From Paraconexibacter algicola (GTDB lineage: Bacteria; Actinomycetota; Thermoleophilia; Solirubrobacterales; Solirubrobacteraceae), in assembly GCF_003044185.1 (NCBI RefSeq), contig NZ_PYYB01000001.1, forward strand, positions 2,438,978-2,502,977: a stretch of 64,000 nucleotides of DNA, written 5' to 3'. Shown one piece after another: positions 44,808-53,206 of the stretch. Position numbers and translations under genes: made by a program. The notes beneath the pieces were generated by a model, which saw only the letters and a program-made list of their open reading frames with translations, made no database searches and was not told where the DNA came from. Each line of letters begins with the position of its first letter. Within the stretch, counting starts at the first letter, position 1.

Positions 44808-46464
44808 TCGAACGGCAGAAGACGATCCGTGGGTAGCGATCGAGATGGCCGCGGTCGTCGGCATCGCGGCCGTGACGCTGATCTCGATCCCGTGCGCCAC
44901 ACAGGTCGTCAACGCGAGGACGGTCGTCGGCCTCGACGTCGCCTCGGCGCTCGTCAGCTGTCTTCGGATAGCCGTCGACGGCCAGTGGGCCGACCCGGCG
45001 CAAGCCTTCCCGCCTGAAGCGCGGGCGGCGATGCCGGGTCCGATCTTGTGGTGGCTGACCGCGTCGATCGTCGCCGTCGCGGCCGGCACCATCGCTGCGC
45101 TGACCTGGCGGCGCGTCGACGCGCACGTCTCCCGGGCATCGCTTGCGCGGCGACCGTACGACGCGCAGGGGAGCCGGCAGCGGACATGGGCCCGGCGCCG
45201 TGATCTCGGAGACACGATCGTCCGGTCGCGCCAGCCGGGCCGCTTCACTCTCGGCCGTCTCGATGGTCGGCTCGTCGCCTCGCACCCTGAGTCTCACGTT
45301 GCCCTGATAGCACCGACTCGGTCAGGCAAGACGACGCGCTACGTGATTCCTTGGTTGCTCGAGCACGACGGTCCAGCTGTCGTCACGAGCACGAAGCTCG
45401 ATGTCGTCGAGGCGACGGCCGAGGCCCGTGGACGGAACAACGGACGCGTCTGGATCTGGGATCCGTTCGGCGCCGACTCGGCGACGTGGTCTCCTCTCCG
45501 CGGGTGCGATCACTGGAGCTACGCGCTGGCGCAGGCGCAGTGGATCGCCGACGCGGCCGACGGAGGTGACTCGGAGATTGCGGCCTACTGGCGGGGAGAG
45601 GCGGCGAAGCTGCTCGCGCCGTTGCTGCACGCTGCAGCGCTCGACAAGCAATCCATGTCGACCGTCCTCTCATGGGTCGACGCGCAGGAGACGGCGAAGC
45701 CCGCGAGCATCCTGAGCGATGCGGCCCGCGCGGACGCGAAGCGGCAGATCGATGCCGTCAACAAGCTCGACGACCGCAACAAGGGCACGACCTACATGTC
45801 GGCCGGCTCCCTGCTCGCGGCGTACCGATACCCCGAGCTCGAACGCGCGGGAGACGAGTTCACACTCGATGAGTTCTTGAGCGGGGGCAAATCGACGCTG
45901 TACGTAGTGGCAAGCGCTCGTCACCAGCGTCTCCTCGCGCCGCTGGTCGTCGGACTGCTCTCGTCGATCCTCCACGAGGCCGCCGATCGCACGCGGCAGC
46001 AGAAGCCGCTCGAGCGGACGCTTCGACTGTTGCTTGACGAGACGGCGAACATCGCGCCGCTGCGTGACCTGCCGAGCCACCTCTCGCAGGCGGCCGGGAA
46101 CGGCGTCCGCATCGCGACCATCTGGCAGTCGCTCGCACAGATCCACGAGCGCTACCCGCGGGGGGTGGACGGTGTCCTCGCCAACAGCATCACGAAGCTG
46201 TTCTTGGGGCCTGTGACCGACGAGAAGACGCGCCGGTTCATCCAAGGGCTGATCGGCGAAGAGCCCAAAGTCACCACGTCGAAGACTGTTGCCGGCGCAT
46301 TCGGCGATGCCGCGCGGGCGTCGCGGACTCGGTCCCAGCACGCCCGTAGCGCTGCGTCGGCACCTCAGCTCCAGCAACTTGCGCGAGACCGAGCACTGCT
46401 CGTCGAGGGCGCGCAGAAGCCGGCCATACTGACCACGGCCGCTTGGTGGGATCACCGCTCGTAG
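44800..46464 (+). CDS. VirD4/TraG-family type IV coupling ATPase
   Basis: 554 residues from ATG 44800. Two membrane segments (about residues 15-35 and 82-103), then Walker A PTRSGKTT (172-179), KLDVVEATAEARG, and Walker B LLLDETANI (D413/E414). GNGVRIATIWQSLAQIHERY is the conserved VirD4 motif. It brings the relaxase-DNA complex to the secretion channel. Last gene of the secretion operon that began at 37110. Confidence 0.9.
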   Translation: MADRTAEDDPWVAIEMAAVVGIAAVTLISIPCATQVVNARTVVGLDVASALVSCLRIAVDGQWADPAQAFPPEARAAMPGPILWWLTASIVAVAAGTIAALTWRRVDAHVSRASLARRPYDAQGSRQRTWARRRDLGDTIVRSRQPGRFTLGRLDGRLVASHPESHVALIAPTRSGKTTRYVIPWLLEHDGPAVVTSTKLDVVEATAEARGRNNGRVWIWDPFGADSATWSPLRGCDHWSYALAQAQWIADAADGGDSEIAAYWRGEAAKLLAPLLHAAALDKQSMSTVLSWVDAQETAKPASILSDAARADAKRQIDAVNKLDDRNKGTTYMSAGSLLAAYRYPELERAGDEFTLDEFLSGGKSTLYVVASARHQRLLAPLVVGLLSSILHEAADRTRQQKPLERTLRLLLDETANIAPLRDLPSHLSQAAGNGVRIATIWQSLAQIHERYPRGVDGVLANSITKLFLGPVTDEKTRRFIQGLIGEEPKVTTSKTVAGAFGDAARASRTRSQHARSAASAPQLQQLARDRALLVEGAQKPAILTTAAWWDHRS

Positions 46465-46481
46465 CCGCAGGGCAGCGGTTT

Positions 46482-46544
46482 TTGACGGTTTTGCGTCACG
46501 GCTTACGACCGCGCATTGACGTTTTCGCGTAACGCGTTACGATC
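46482..46544 (+). promoter_or_regulatory. Repeated promoter/operator of the abiE pair
   Basis: Two 29-base direct repeats (46482-46510 and 46516-46544; 23 of 29 bases equal) each carry TTGACG and, 16 bases later, TACGAC or TACGAT. The second copy contains the perfect palindrome CGTAACGCGTTACG (46528-46541). AbiEi antitoxins repress their own promoter by binding such repeats; the same is inferred here. Confidence 0.65.
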
Positions 46545-46552
46545 ATTAAGCC

Positions 46553-47260
46553 ATGTCAAAAGTCGCCGCAGATCGCTCGATCTCTCGCAAAGTCACGCGC
46601 CGCGTACTCGCTGGCGGCGAGCGCGCGTGGTCGGTCTCGGACTTCGACGACCTTGGCACGCCGGACGCGATCAACAGCGCTTTGCGCCGCCTCGTCGAAG
46701 ACAAGCAACTGCGGCGCGTCCGGCGCGGCGTCTATTGGCGTGGGCGCGAGAGCAAGTTCGGGATGACGCCCACTCCGGGGCATGCCGTCGTTCGCGAGGT
46801 CCTCGGCGACCACGAGGCCATCGGCGCCGCCGAGTGGAGCGCCACCAACGCATTGGGCCTGTCCACGCAGGTCCCCAGGCAGCTGACGCTGGCGATCTCT
46901 ACGCGCTCCCCGCGCAACCTGCCGCGCGACGTCAAGGTTGTTCGACGCGACGCGCGCCGCGGCAGGCGCACGTCGGAGCTCAACGAGGCTGAGGTCACGC
47001 TGCTGGAGGCCCTGGACGCGTGGGACCGCTATGTCGAGGTCCCTGCCGACGAGGCGCTCGACCGCTTCGCGCGTGCGCTGCGTTCCCGCGAGGTCCGCAT
47101 CGACCGAATCGTTCGCGCCAGCACGACCGAACCTCCTGCGGTTCGCGAACGCCTGCGCGCGGTCCTGCAGCACGCCGGGCACGCACAAGCGGCCGGGCGG
47201 GTGCCGCGCGCCCGCGACAAGCGAACAGCCGACAAAGCTCTGCGGGTCCTCGTCGGATGA
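46553..47260 (+). CDS. abiEi: AbiEi-family antitoxin (type IV toxin-antitoxin)
   Basis: 235 residues. An N-terminal winged helix (AWSVSDFDDLGTPDAINSAL, RRLVEDKQLRRVRRGVYWR) precedes the AbiEi antitoxin domain (GDHEAIGAAEWSATNALGLS). It neutralises the toxin without direct binding and represses the operon. ATG 46553 lies 8 bases after the operator repeats. The ATGA overlap with the toxin gene couples translation. Such pairs stabilise mobile elements and can abort phage infection. Confidence 0.85.
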   Translation: MSKVAADRSISRKVTRRVLAGGERAWSVSDFDDLGTPDAINSALRRLVEDKQLRRVRRGVYWRGRESKFGMTPTPGHAVVREVLGDHEAIGAAEWSATNALGLSTQVPRQLTLAISTRSPRNLPRDVKVVRRDARRGRRTSELNEAEVTLLEALDAWDRYVEVPADEALDRFARALRSREVRIDRIVRASTTEPPAVRERLRAVLQHAGHAQAAGRVPRARDKRTADKALRVLVG

Positions 47261-48231
47261 CGCTCCTGCGCGACGACGGCGACGACTTCGACGGCGCCGT
47301 CGGCCTGGCGGCCGAGCGGACTGGCTACCAGCCCGTCTTCATCGAAAAGGACTACTGGGTCTGCCAGGTCCTGCGGGTGCTCTGCGGCCCCGATGGGTAC
47401 GGGGCGGACGTCGTCTTCAAGGGCGGGACCAGCCTGTCGAAAGGGTACGAGCTGATCGACCGGTTCTCCGAGGACGTCGACATCCTCGTGCAGAAGACCG
47501 AGGCCCAAAGCCGCAAGGAGTGCGAGCGGCTGCTTGAGCAGATGTCCACGCGGGTGGCTGGCCAGCTCGGCTTGACCAGTAACGAGGCTCGGCCACCCGG
47601 GCGTGGCAAATGGCCCAACCGCGCCGACATCCTGGTCTATCCCACCAGGTTGGAGGCGCCGGCCATCGAGGGCATCATCGCCGGGGGCGTTCAGCTGGAA
47701 CTCGGTTACGCCGGCGGTGAGTGGCCAAGCCAGGGTGTGGAGATCACCCCGCTGCTGCTGCTGGCTCAGGAGGTCGCTGCGGAAGGGTACGAGGACCTCG
47801 GGTCGTTCCGAGTCCGGGCGCTGCTGCCCGTTCGAACCTTGCTGGAGAAGCTCTCGGTGCTGCACCACGTCGGCGCACAGTTCGTCGACTCCTCGACCGC
47901 CAACGATGGGCGCTTCGGTCGCCATTACTACGACGTGTTCCAAATCCTCGGGCACGCAGACACGCTCGCGCGCCTCGCCGACCGCGAAGCCTTCGACGGC
48001 GTCGTCGAGGACGTGCGCCGAATCAGCTCCAATCACTACGGCGGCTCGACTCCTCGGCCCGACGGCGGGTACGCCGACAGCCCTGCGTTCGCGCCGGGCT
48101 CCGACTCCGAGCTACGGGGCTACCTCGAAGACAACTACGAGCGCGCCCGGGCGCTTGCCGCACGTGACGCGGTTTGGCCGAGCCTCGGCTCGATCTTCAA
48201 GCGAGTCGCGGAACAGCGCGACCTGCTCTGA
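47257..48231 (+). CDS. abiEii: AbiEii-family nucleotidyltransferase toxin
   Basis: 324 residues with the nucleotidyltransferase core: VVFKGGTSLSKGYELIDRFS with GGTSLSK at 56-62, and SEDVDI with D73 and D75. The C-terminal region (RFGRHYYDVFQILGHAD) is also typical. AbiEii toxins add nucleotides to tRNA acceptor ends and stop growth. Full length and apparently intact. Confidence 0.88.
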   Translation: MTLLRDDGDDFDGAVGLAAERTGYQPVFIEKDYWVCQVLRVLCGPDGYGADVVFKGGTSLSKGYELIDRFSEDVDILVQKTEAQSRKECERLLEQMSTRVAGQLGLTSNEARPPGRGKWPNRADILVYPTRLEAPAIEGIIAGGVQLELGYAGGEWPSQGVEITPLLLLAQEVAAEGYEDLGSFRVRALLPVRTLLEKLSVLHHVGAQFVDSSTANDGRFGRHYYDVFQILGHADTLARLADREAFDGVVEDVRRISSNHYGGSTPRPDGGYADSPAFAPGSDSELRGYLEDNYERARALAARDAVWPSLGSIFKRVAEQRDLL

Positions 48232-48274
48232 GACGTCGGGCAGCCGCCCCGTGCTGGTCGGACGCTGAATGAAC

Positions 48275-48643
48275 TCACTGACGCGCGGGATCTCCGATCC
48301 GGACGCTCAGGGCGAAGTCGTGCAACTGGAAGCCTTCTGAGAGCACCTCGTTCAGGCGCTCCCACAGCGGGAAACTGCCGAGGATCGCGTCGCAGTGGAC
48401 ACAGCCGTTGCTCACGTACAGACCACGCGTGCGTGACCGCCTCGGCTTGATCGGCCCGATCCCGCCGACGCGGAGCACTTCGGGATTGAGCACGTTCGCG
48501 AGCGATTCGGCGACCTCGTCGAACTCGCGGAACACGGTGCCCGTCGACCGGGGGGCGAGAACGCCGACGATGCCTCGCGTGACTCCTCCGCAGCGGTAGC
48601 AGCGTTCTGGAATGGCGACGACCTGAATGGTGTTGGGGAGCAT
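48275..48643 (-). CDS. Small zinc-ribbon protein of unknown function
   Basis: 122 residues with two CxxC pairs: ERCYRCGGVT (about residues 14-18) and NGCVHCDAILG (about 80-83), which should bind one zinc ion. YVSNGCVHCDAILGSFPLW is the most distinctive part. No named family or function. It is on the same strand as the relaxase and follows it by 36 bases, so it may belong to the mobilisation transcript. Confidence 0.65.
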   Translation of the reverse strand: MLPNTIQVVAIPERCYRCGGVTRGIVGVLAPRSTGTVFREFDEVAESLANVLNPEVLRVGGIGPIKPRRSRTRGLYVSNGCVHCDAILGSFPLWERLNEVLSEGFQLHDFALSVRIGDPARQ

Positions 48644-48679
48644 GTCCTCGATAGAGAGCGCCGGGACGAATTCGCCCCC

Positions 48680-51562
48680 CTACGGCCCGAGGTCCGGACC
48701 AGCCTCGATCTGCGGAGCGACGTCCGGAGCGTCGACCTCGGGCAGGTCAGCGGTCTGAGCGTCCGCCAAGTCGAGACCACGTAGCTCGAGCTCGGCGGCG
48801 AACGAGCCGTGCCGTCCGAGCGCTTCGTCGACTTCGGCCTGGAGCTCTGCGCCCCGTCCTCGCCATTCCGTAGTGATTGCCTGCTGTCGCTCGAGCGCCT
48901 CGCCTAGAGCGGCCCGCGCTGCCCGCTTCCTCCGTGGCGTCGACTCGAGCTCTGCCGCGAGTTCGCCCTGACGCGCCTCAGCCTCGGCCAAGAGCCGCGC
49001 GATCCTGTCGCGCTCCTCGCTCGCCCGTCGCAGATCTCGCTCCGCAGCTCGCAGATCGCCGAACGTCCCGACCGGCCGTTCGCTCTCGTCGATCTCCTGA
49101 CCCTTGGTCGAGTCGAGCGCGAGCTGCTTGCGTCGCGAGGGCTTGAGCGCGGCGTTGAGGTCCTCGATGAGCGGATCGGGCTCGGGCTCGACACCGGGGA
49201 GCGTCGGCTCGGGACGACCCAGCGAGACCGTGTAGTAGCGCGCCTCGATGCGGTGGCGACTGAGCGCGGTGTAGCCCCACTCGCGATAGAGGTCGTCCGA
49301 GCCGAGGACGAACGACTTGTCGACGGTCGCTCCCTGCGCCGCGTGCGCGGTGAGCGCATAACCGTGGTCGAGGTGGCCGGCGTCGAGGTACCCCGCATCG
49401 AGCTTCACGGTGTCGCCGCCGGCCACTTCCACCAAGATGGCGCGGCGGTCCGGGTCTACGTCCACCACGACCCCGCGCGCGCCGTTGACGATGTCGAGCC
49501 GGCGGTCGTTGCGCTTGGCGAGGACGCGATCCCCGACGGCGAAGTCGCGTTCGTGCGCGGTCACCTCGGCGTCCCCGAGTCGCCCGTCGGCCATCATGAG
49601 CTGCCGCGCGCGGTGGTTGAGATCGGCGACGTCGGTGCGGCGGTGGGCGATCATCACCGTGTCCAGCTGAGGGTCGCGGGCGGCGATCCACCAGTCGGAG
49701 ACGAGCGAGCGCCGCGTGGACTCGGCGGTGGGGCTGGAGACGATCCGTCCGCGGTCCCGGTAGGCCTCGGCCCACTGCTCGATCCGCCCGCTGCGAAGGT
49801 GCGCCAGTGCCTCCCGGTCCCATTCACTCTGCTGGCGCATGACGGTCCGAAGCTGCAGCGCTCCGATCCGCTTCGCGATGCCGCTCAGTCCGCCGCCGGC
49901 ATCAATCTCCGGAAGCTGATGGTCGTCGCCGACGAGGACGAGCTTCGCGTCGGCGCGCTCGGCGGCGGATGCGAGAGCCGCGAGCTGGCGGGAGCCGACC
50001 ATGCCGGCTTCGTCGACGACCAGGACGCCGCCCTTCGGCACGCCGTGTCCCTGCGCGATCTGCCGCTGGAGGCGAGCGACGGTGTCGCTGCGGATGCCCG
50101 ACTGCGACTCCAGTTCGACGGCCGCTCGGGCAGAGAGTGCGCAGCCGACGACCGGTACGCCGCTCTCGGCCCACGCCTCGCGGGCCGCGTCGAGCGCGAA
50201 CGTCTTGCCGGTACCGGCCGCGGCACGAACAACCTGGACCCCGTCGCCGGAGCGGGTGAGCCCGCGGATGACCACCGCCTGCTCCTGGGTCAGTGTCGGT
50301 CGGCCGTCGATCGCCTCTTCGACGGCTTCCGGTCGCGCGCGCGCCACGTCTGCCGAACGCCTGCGGTGGCTGCCGTCGATGAGCTCGCGCTCGATGGCGA
50401 GCATCTCGCGCGTGGAGTACCGGCTACCGCCGGCCGGGGTGGCGGCCTGCGCGGGCAGGGGCACCGCTGCGTCGGACGCGAGCCAGACGTCGGTAAGTCG
50501 CTCGAGCTGTTCGACCGACGCTCCTGCGCGGTGCTCGGTGGCCCAGTCGCGCAGGACGTCGCGCCTGTCGAAGGTGCTCGCGTTCTTCGTCACGCCGTGC
50601 GGACTGGCGAGCCGCTCGGCGGCTTCGAGGACGGGACGGGGCGAGTCGTCCTGAGGTCGAGCACGACCAAGCACCGCGTCGATCTCATCGCAGCCAAAGC
50701 CGAGCTCGGCGGCGCGCGCTCGCCAGACCTGATGCAGCCGGTCGGGTGCCACGGAGTAGTCCTTTCGCTTTCGCGTCTCGAGGATGGCGAGCTCACGCGC
50801 GCGCCGTCCGCGGCTTCCGACTTCGTTCAGGTGCTGCTCGACCTCGTGAGCCCGCTGCGAGAAATGCCGGAGGACGCCCGGGTCCACACCGCGGATCTCC
50901 GCCATGCCGTTCTCGACGGCGAGCCATTCCACGCCGAGGTCCCGGGTGAGCTGTTCGCGCAGCGCTGCTTGGTAGAGGTAGCCGGCGGTCTTCGCGTGGG
51001 CGTAGAGCATCCGGCCATCGAGGGTCGACCAGGTGCCCTCCGCCTTCCCCGCGTTGGCGACGACCGTGTGGGTATGGAGCTGCGGATCTCCCGCACGTGA
51101 CGAGCGGTGACGGAACGCTGCAGCAACGACCCCGGACGCGGGGAGCACGCGCTTCCCGCCGGCTCCGCGACGGACCTGGCAGGCCTCGCGCTCGAGGTAG
51201 CCGAGTGCCTGGCGGACGGCTTCGTCATGCGCCTCGCGGGCGAGCCGGGACGTCCGCTCGTCGCCCACGCCGTAGAGAAGAGAGACGGACTTCGGCGCAC
51301 TGAAGGTGAGGTCGTACCCGTCGACGGTGACCTTCGCCGTCGCTGGCCGCAAGGAGGTCTTCTGGTCCGGCGTCGTGCCTCGGATGATCGCCGTGAACTT
51401 GTCAGGCTCGACCGTGCCGCTGAGCCCGAGCTCGTCCGCGCCGGTCCCGATCCAGGACCCAGGTGCTTCGCCGCTGCCGGTGTAGTAGTCGTCCCGGCCT
51501 TGGGCGACGGATTCGATGTAGTACTGCTCCTTGCCAGCGGCGAGTTTTCCGATCGACAGCAC
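48680..51562 (-). CDS. MobF-family conjugative relaxase-helicase (TraA/TrwC-like)
   Basis: 960 residues from a GTG 5 bases after promoter copy 3. The relaxase domain has Tyr pairs Y14/Y15 and Y26/Y27 and the HUH metal site in DPQLHTHTVVAN (H163, H165; H152 nearby). The helicase domain has AAAGTGKT (447-454) and VVDEAG (D517/E518) and the late motif HGYALTAHAAQGATVD. The C-terminus is an acidic coiled coil. It nicks oriT, stays bound to the 5' end and unwinds the strand for transfer through VirD4. MobF relaxases with a TcpC/TcpE-like channel are an actinobacterial combination. Confidence 0.92.
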   Translation of the reverse strand: MLSIGKLAAGKEQYYIESVAQGRDDYYTGSGEAPGSWIGTGADELGLSGTVEPDKFTAIIRGTTPDQKTSLRPATAKVTVDGYDLTFSAPKSVSLLYGVGDERTSRLAREAHDEAVRQALGYLEREACQVRRGAGGKRVLPASGVVAAAFRHRSSRAGDPQLHTHTVVANAGKAEGTWSTLDGRMLYAHAKTAGYLYQAALREQLTRDLGVEWLAVENGMAEIRGVDPGVLRHFSQRAHEVEQHLNEVGSRGRRARELAILETRKRKDYSVAPDRLHQVWRARAAELGFGCDEIDAVLGRARPQDDSPRPVLEAAERLASPHGVTKNASTFDRRDVLRDWATEHRAGASVEQLERLTDVWLASDAAVPLPAQAATPAGGSRYSTREMLAIERELIDGSHRRRSADVARARPEAVEEAIDGRPTLTQEQAVVIRGLTRSGDGVQVVRAAAGTGKTFALDAAREAWAESGVPVVGCALSARAAVELESQSGIRSDTVARLQRQIAQGHGVPKGGVLVVDEAGMVGSRQLAALASAAERADAKLVLVGDDHQLPEIDAGGGLSGIAKRIGALQLRTVMRQQSEWDREALAHLRSGRIEQWAEAYRDRGRIVSSPTAESTRRSLVSDWWIAARDPQLDTVMIAHRRTDVADLNHRARQLMMADGRLGDAEVTAHERDFAVGDRVLAKRNDRRLDIVNGARGVVVDVDPDRRAILVEVAGGDTVKLDAGYLDAGHLDHGYALTAHAAQGATVDKSFVLGSDDLYREWGYTALSRHRIEARYYTVSLGRPEPTLPGVEPEPDPLIEDLNAALKPSRRKQLALDSTKGQEIDESERPVGTFGDLRAAERDLRRASEERDRIARLLAEAEARQGELAAELESTPRRKRAARAALGEALERQQAITTEWRGRGAELQAEVDEALGRHGSFAAELELRGLDLADAQTADLPEVDAPDVAPQIEAGPDLGP

Positions 51563-51601
51563 ACATACTTAGTCGCGCGAGAGGCTGTCGACTCCCCCCT
51601 G
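51563..51601 (-). promoter_or_regulatory. Element promoter, copy 3 (relaxase)
   Basis: On the reverse strand CAGGGGGGAGTCG (GGGGGGAGT 51599-51591), 15 bases, CGACTAAG (51575-51568), 5 bases, then the relaxase GTG at 51562. Boxes and distances are identical to copies 1 and 2. The short distance leaves no room for a ribosome site, so the relaxase mRNA should be leaderless. Confidence 0.8.
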
Positions 51602-51611
51602 GATCGAGCTC

Positions 51612-51654
51612 GCACTCGAAGGAGTGCAACTGTATGCCGGTCCAGTTGCTCCTT
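51612..51654. other. Inverted repeats ahead of the relaxase: candidate oriT
   Basis: GCACTC-GAAG-GAGTGC (51612-51627) forms a small hairpin. Overlapping it, AAGGAGTGCAACTG (51619-51632) pairs with CAGTTGCTCCTT (51643-51654) with a 2-base bulge. MobF nick regions usually lie beside the relaxase gene and have such inverted repeats. The nick site itself cannot be read from sequence. Confidence 0.4.
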
Positions 51655-51680
51655 GGGGCGGAGGCTGGACAGGGTCGTCG

Positions 51681-52172
51681 TCAGGCGAGGTCGTGACCGT
51701 GCTGGCGAAGGGTGGAGCGGGCTTTGACGAGCTGCTTGTTGACGGCGGTCAGGGAGAAGCCGGTGGCCCTGGCGATCTCGGTGTAGCTGTGACCGGCGAT
51801 GAGCAGGGCGAGGCATTGACGGCGGCGCTGCGGAAGGCTCGCGACGGAGTTGAGGAGGTCGCGGAAGGCCACCTGCTCCTCGATGTCCGCTGCGACACCG
51901 GGGTGCCCCGTGTCCGCACGCGACGTGCCGGTGATGCCGGTCGCGCGATCCTCGGCGACGAGCCGCCACGCTTCCCGCGTGGCGACCTGCACGAGCCACG
52001 GGAACACCGTCTCGCGGTCGGGCCCATACCGCAGCAGCTGCATCCACGCGAAGCTGCAGGCGTCCTCAACCAGCGCTTGGTCGCCGCCGCGGACGCGTGT
52101 GCGGACGACACGCTGAAGGCGGTCGGCGTGCTCGCGGTACAGGGCGGTCTCATCGCCGCGCAGGGCACTCAT
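51681..52172 (-). CDS. ECF-like sigma-70 factor encoded by the element
   Basis: 163 residues. Region 2 at about 8-75 (LYREHADRLQRVVRTRVRGG, VEDACSFAWMQLLRY, VFPWLVQVATREAWRLV) and region 4 at 104-155 (LPQRRRQCLALLIAGHSYTE, GFSLTAVNKQLVKARSTLRQ). It is short and without a C-terminal extension. It is a second candidate for reading the three shared promoters. Last gene of a four-gene chain with 4-base overlaps, upstream of and parallel to the relaxase. Confidence 0.8.
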   Translation of the reverse strand: MSALRGDETALYREHADRLQRVVRTRVRGGDQALVEDACSFAWMQLLRYGPDRETVFPWLVQVATREAWRLVAEDRATGITGTSRADTGHPGVAADIEEQVAFRDLLNSVASLPQRRRQCLALLIAGHSYTEIARATGFSLTAVNKQLVKARSTLRQHGHDLA

Positions 52173-52396
52173 GACGCGCCTCCCGGGTGGAGCGCCTCGT
52201 AGAAGGCGATGAGGTCGCGCATCTGGGAGATGGCCTGGTGGCCGTGTTCGCCTGCGGCGGTGAGGAGGTCGAGGACCTCGGGGGTGGTGCGGTGTGCGCG
52301 GCGGGTGACGTAGTCGCCGAGGAGCTGGGCGAGGGCGCGGTCGGTCTCGTCGGCGGCGAGCCGTTCGGCGGGGTCGGGGTAGTCGAGCGGGCTCAT
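52169..52396 (-). CDS. 75-residue protein, sigma operon gene 3
   Basis: 75 residues (MSPLDYPDPAERLAADETDR...), helical and acidic, no membrane segment or known motif. Its stop overlaps the sigma start and its start overlaps the stop of the gene before it, each by 4 bases, so the set is translated together. It might be a regulator of the sigma factor by position only. Confidence 0.6.
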   Translation of the reverse strand: MSPLDYPDPAERLAADETDRALAQLLGDYVTRRAHRTTPEVLDLLTAAGEHGHQAISQMRDLIAFYEALHPGGAS

Positions 52397-52686
52397 GCTG
52401 CGTCTCGCTCTCCGCGGACCCAGCCGGGGGCGTCGGGGTAGATGCGGCGCAGGTCCATGGGGACGAGGCCGCTGAGCTCGGTCTGGGCGAGGTAGTCCAT
52501 GACGACCGCACGGAGCTCCTCGACGTCCGGGATGTCGGCCTCCACGAGGTAGGCCTGACCCTCGCCCGCGGCGGCGGGGAGGTCGTTGAGGCGGTAGCCG
52601 CGCGATCCGCGGAGCGCCTGCAGGATGCGGTCCTCGCCGGCGGCGGTGGTGTAGGCGGCGACTTGGACGGAGGTGAGCGGGCTCAT
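52393..52686 (-). CDS. 97-residue protein, sigma operon gene 2
   Basis: 97 residues (MSPLTSVQVAAYTTAAGEDR...), mixed alpha/beta, with ADIPDVEELRAVVMDYLAQ in the middle. No family recognised. 4-base overlaps on both sides. Shares the initial MSPL with the next gene, probably because of the overlap sequence rather than homology. Confidence 0.6.
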   Translation of the reverse strand: MSPLTSVQVAAYTTAAGEDRILQALRGSRGYRLNDLPAAAGEGQAYLVEADIPDVEELRAVVMDYLAQTELSGLVPMDLRRIYPDAPGWVRGERDAA

Positions 52687-52988
52687 GCGTTGCGCTCCTT
52701 CCAGGCGGCGGTGCTGCCGTGGCCTTCGAGCTCGTGGTCGCGCACGCGCGCCGCGTCCCCGCGGGACTGCATGTCCCTCTGGACGTTGCGGATCTCCCGG
52801 GTGCGGTCCGACCTGGAGTCGGGGGTTCGGGCCTTGAGCGCGGCGATCTGCCGCGAGGCGTCGGCCTTGCTGTTGGGCGGCGTGAAGCTCACGCCGCGAT
52901 CGAGTGCGAGCTGGCGCAGGTAGCGCAGCTGCTTGCTGGTCGGAGGCGGCCCGCTCTTTGAGCTGTCGGCCTTGTGGTGTTCGGACAT
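52683..52988 (-). CDS. DUF3072-like small protein, sigma operon gene 1
   Basis: 101 residues. PTSKQLRYLRQLALDRGVSF followed by TPPNSKADASRQIAALKAR is the DUF3072-type motif (P-T-x-x-Q-x-x-Y-L-x-x-L), frequent on actinobacterial mobile elements. Function unknown; it may bind DNA or a protein partner. First gene of the chain that ends in the sigma factor. Confidence 0.65.
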   Translation of the reverse strand: MSEHHKADSSKSGPPPTSKQLRYLRQLALDRGVSFTPPNSKADASRQIAALKARTPDSRSDRTREIRNVQRDMQSRGDAARVRDHELEGHGSTAAWKERNA

Positions 52989-53018
52989 GGCCGTGCGCCC
53001 GCGACCGAGCCGGTGCGT

Positions 53019-53067
53019 GTCAAGCCCGGTCCGTCAGGACTCGCCGAAGGCGACCCGCGGGCTTGAC
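53019..53067. repeat. Perfect 10-base inverted repeat
   Basis: GTCAAGCCCG (53019-53028) and CGGGCTTGAC (53058-53067) are separated by 29 bases, upstream of the sigma operon. It may be an operator or recombination site; no further clue. The surrounding 52989-53206 has no gene. Confidence 0.5.
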
Positions 53068-53206
53068 TCGTGCCGGTGAAGGGCGCAAGCCTTGAGGCCG
53101 GGTTCGAACACCACCCGGTCGACAGCGGACCACTCAACTCCCCGTCGACCTCCAAGCCCCGACCAGGACCTCCCAACCTCTCCTGCCTCTCCCGGTTCTG
53201 AAGACC

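Noticed and set aside
53085-53125. GGGTTCGAACACCACCC as a possible attR copy of the tRNA 3' end
   Set aside because: Only TTCGAA and a few bases match the T arm; not long enough for an att repeat.
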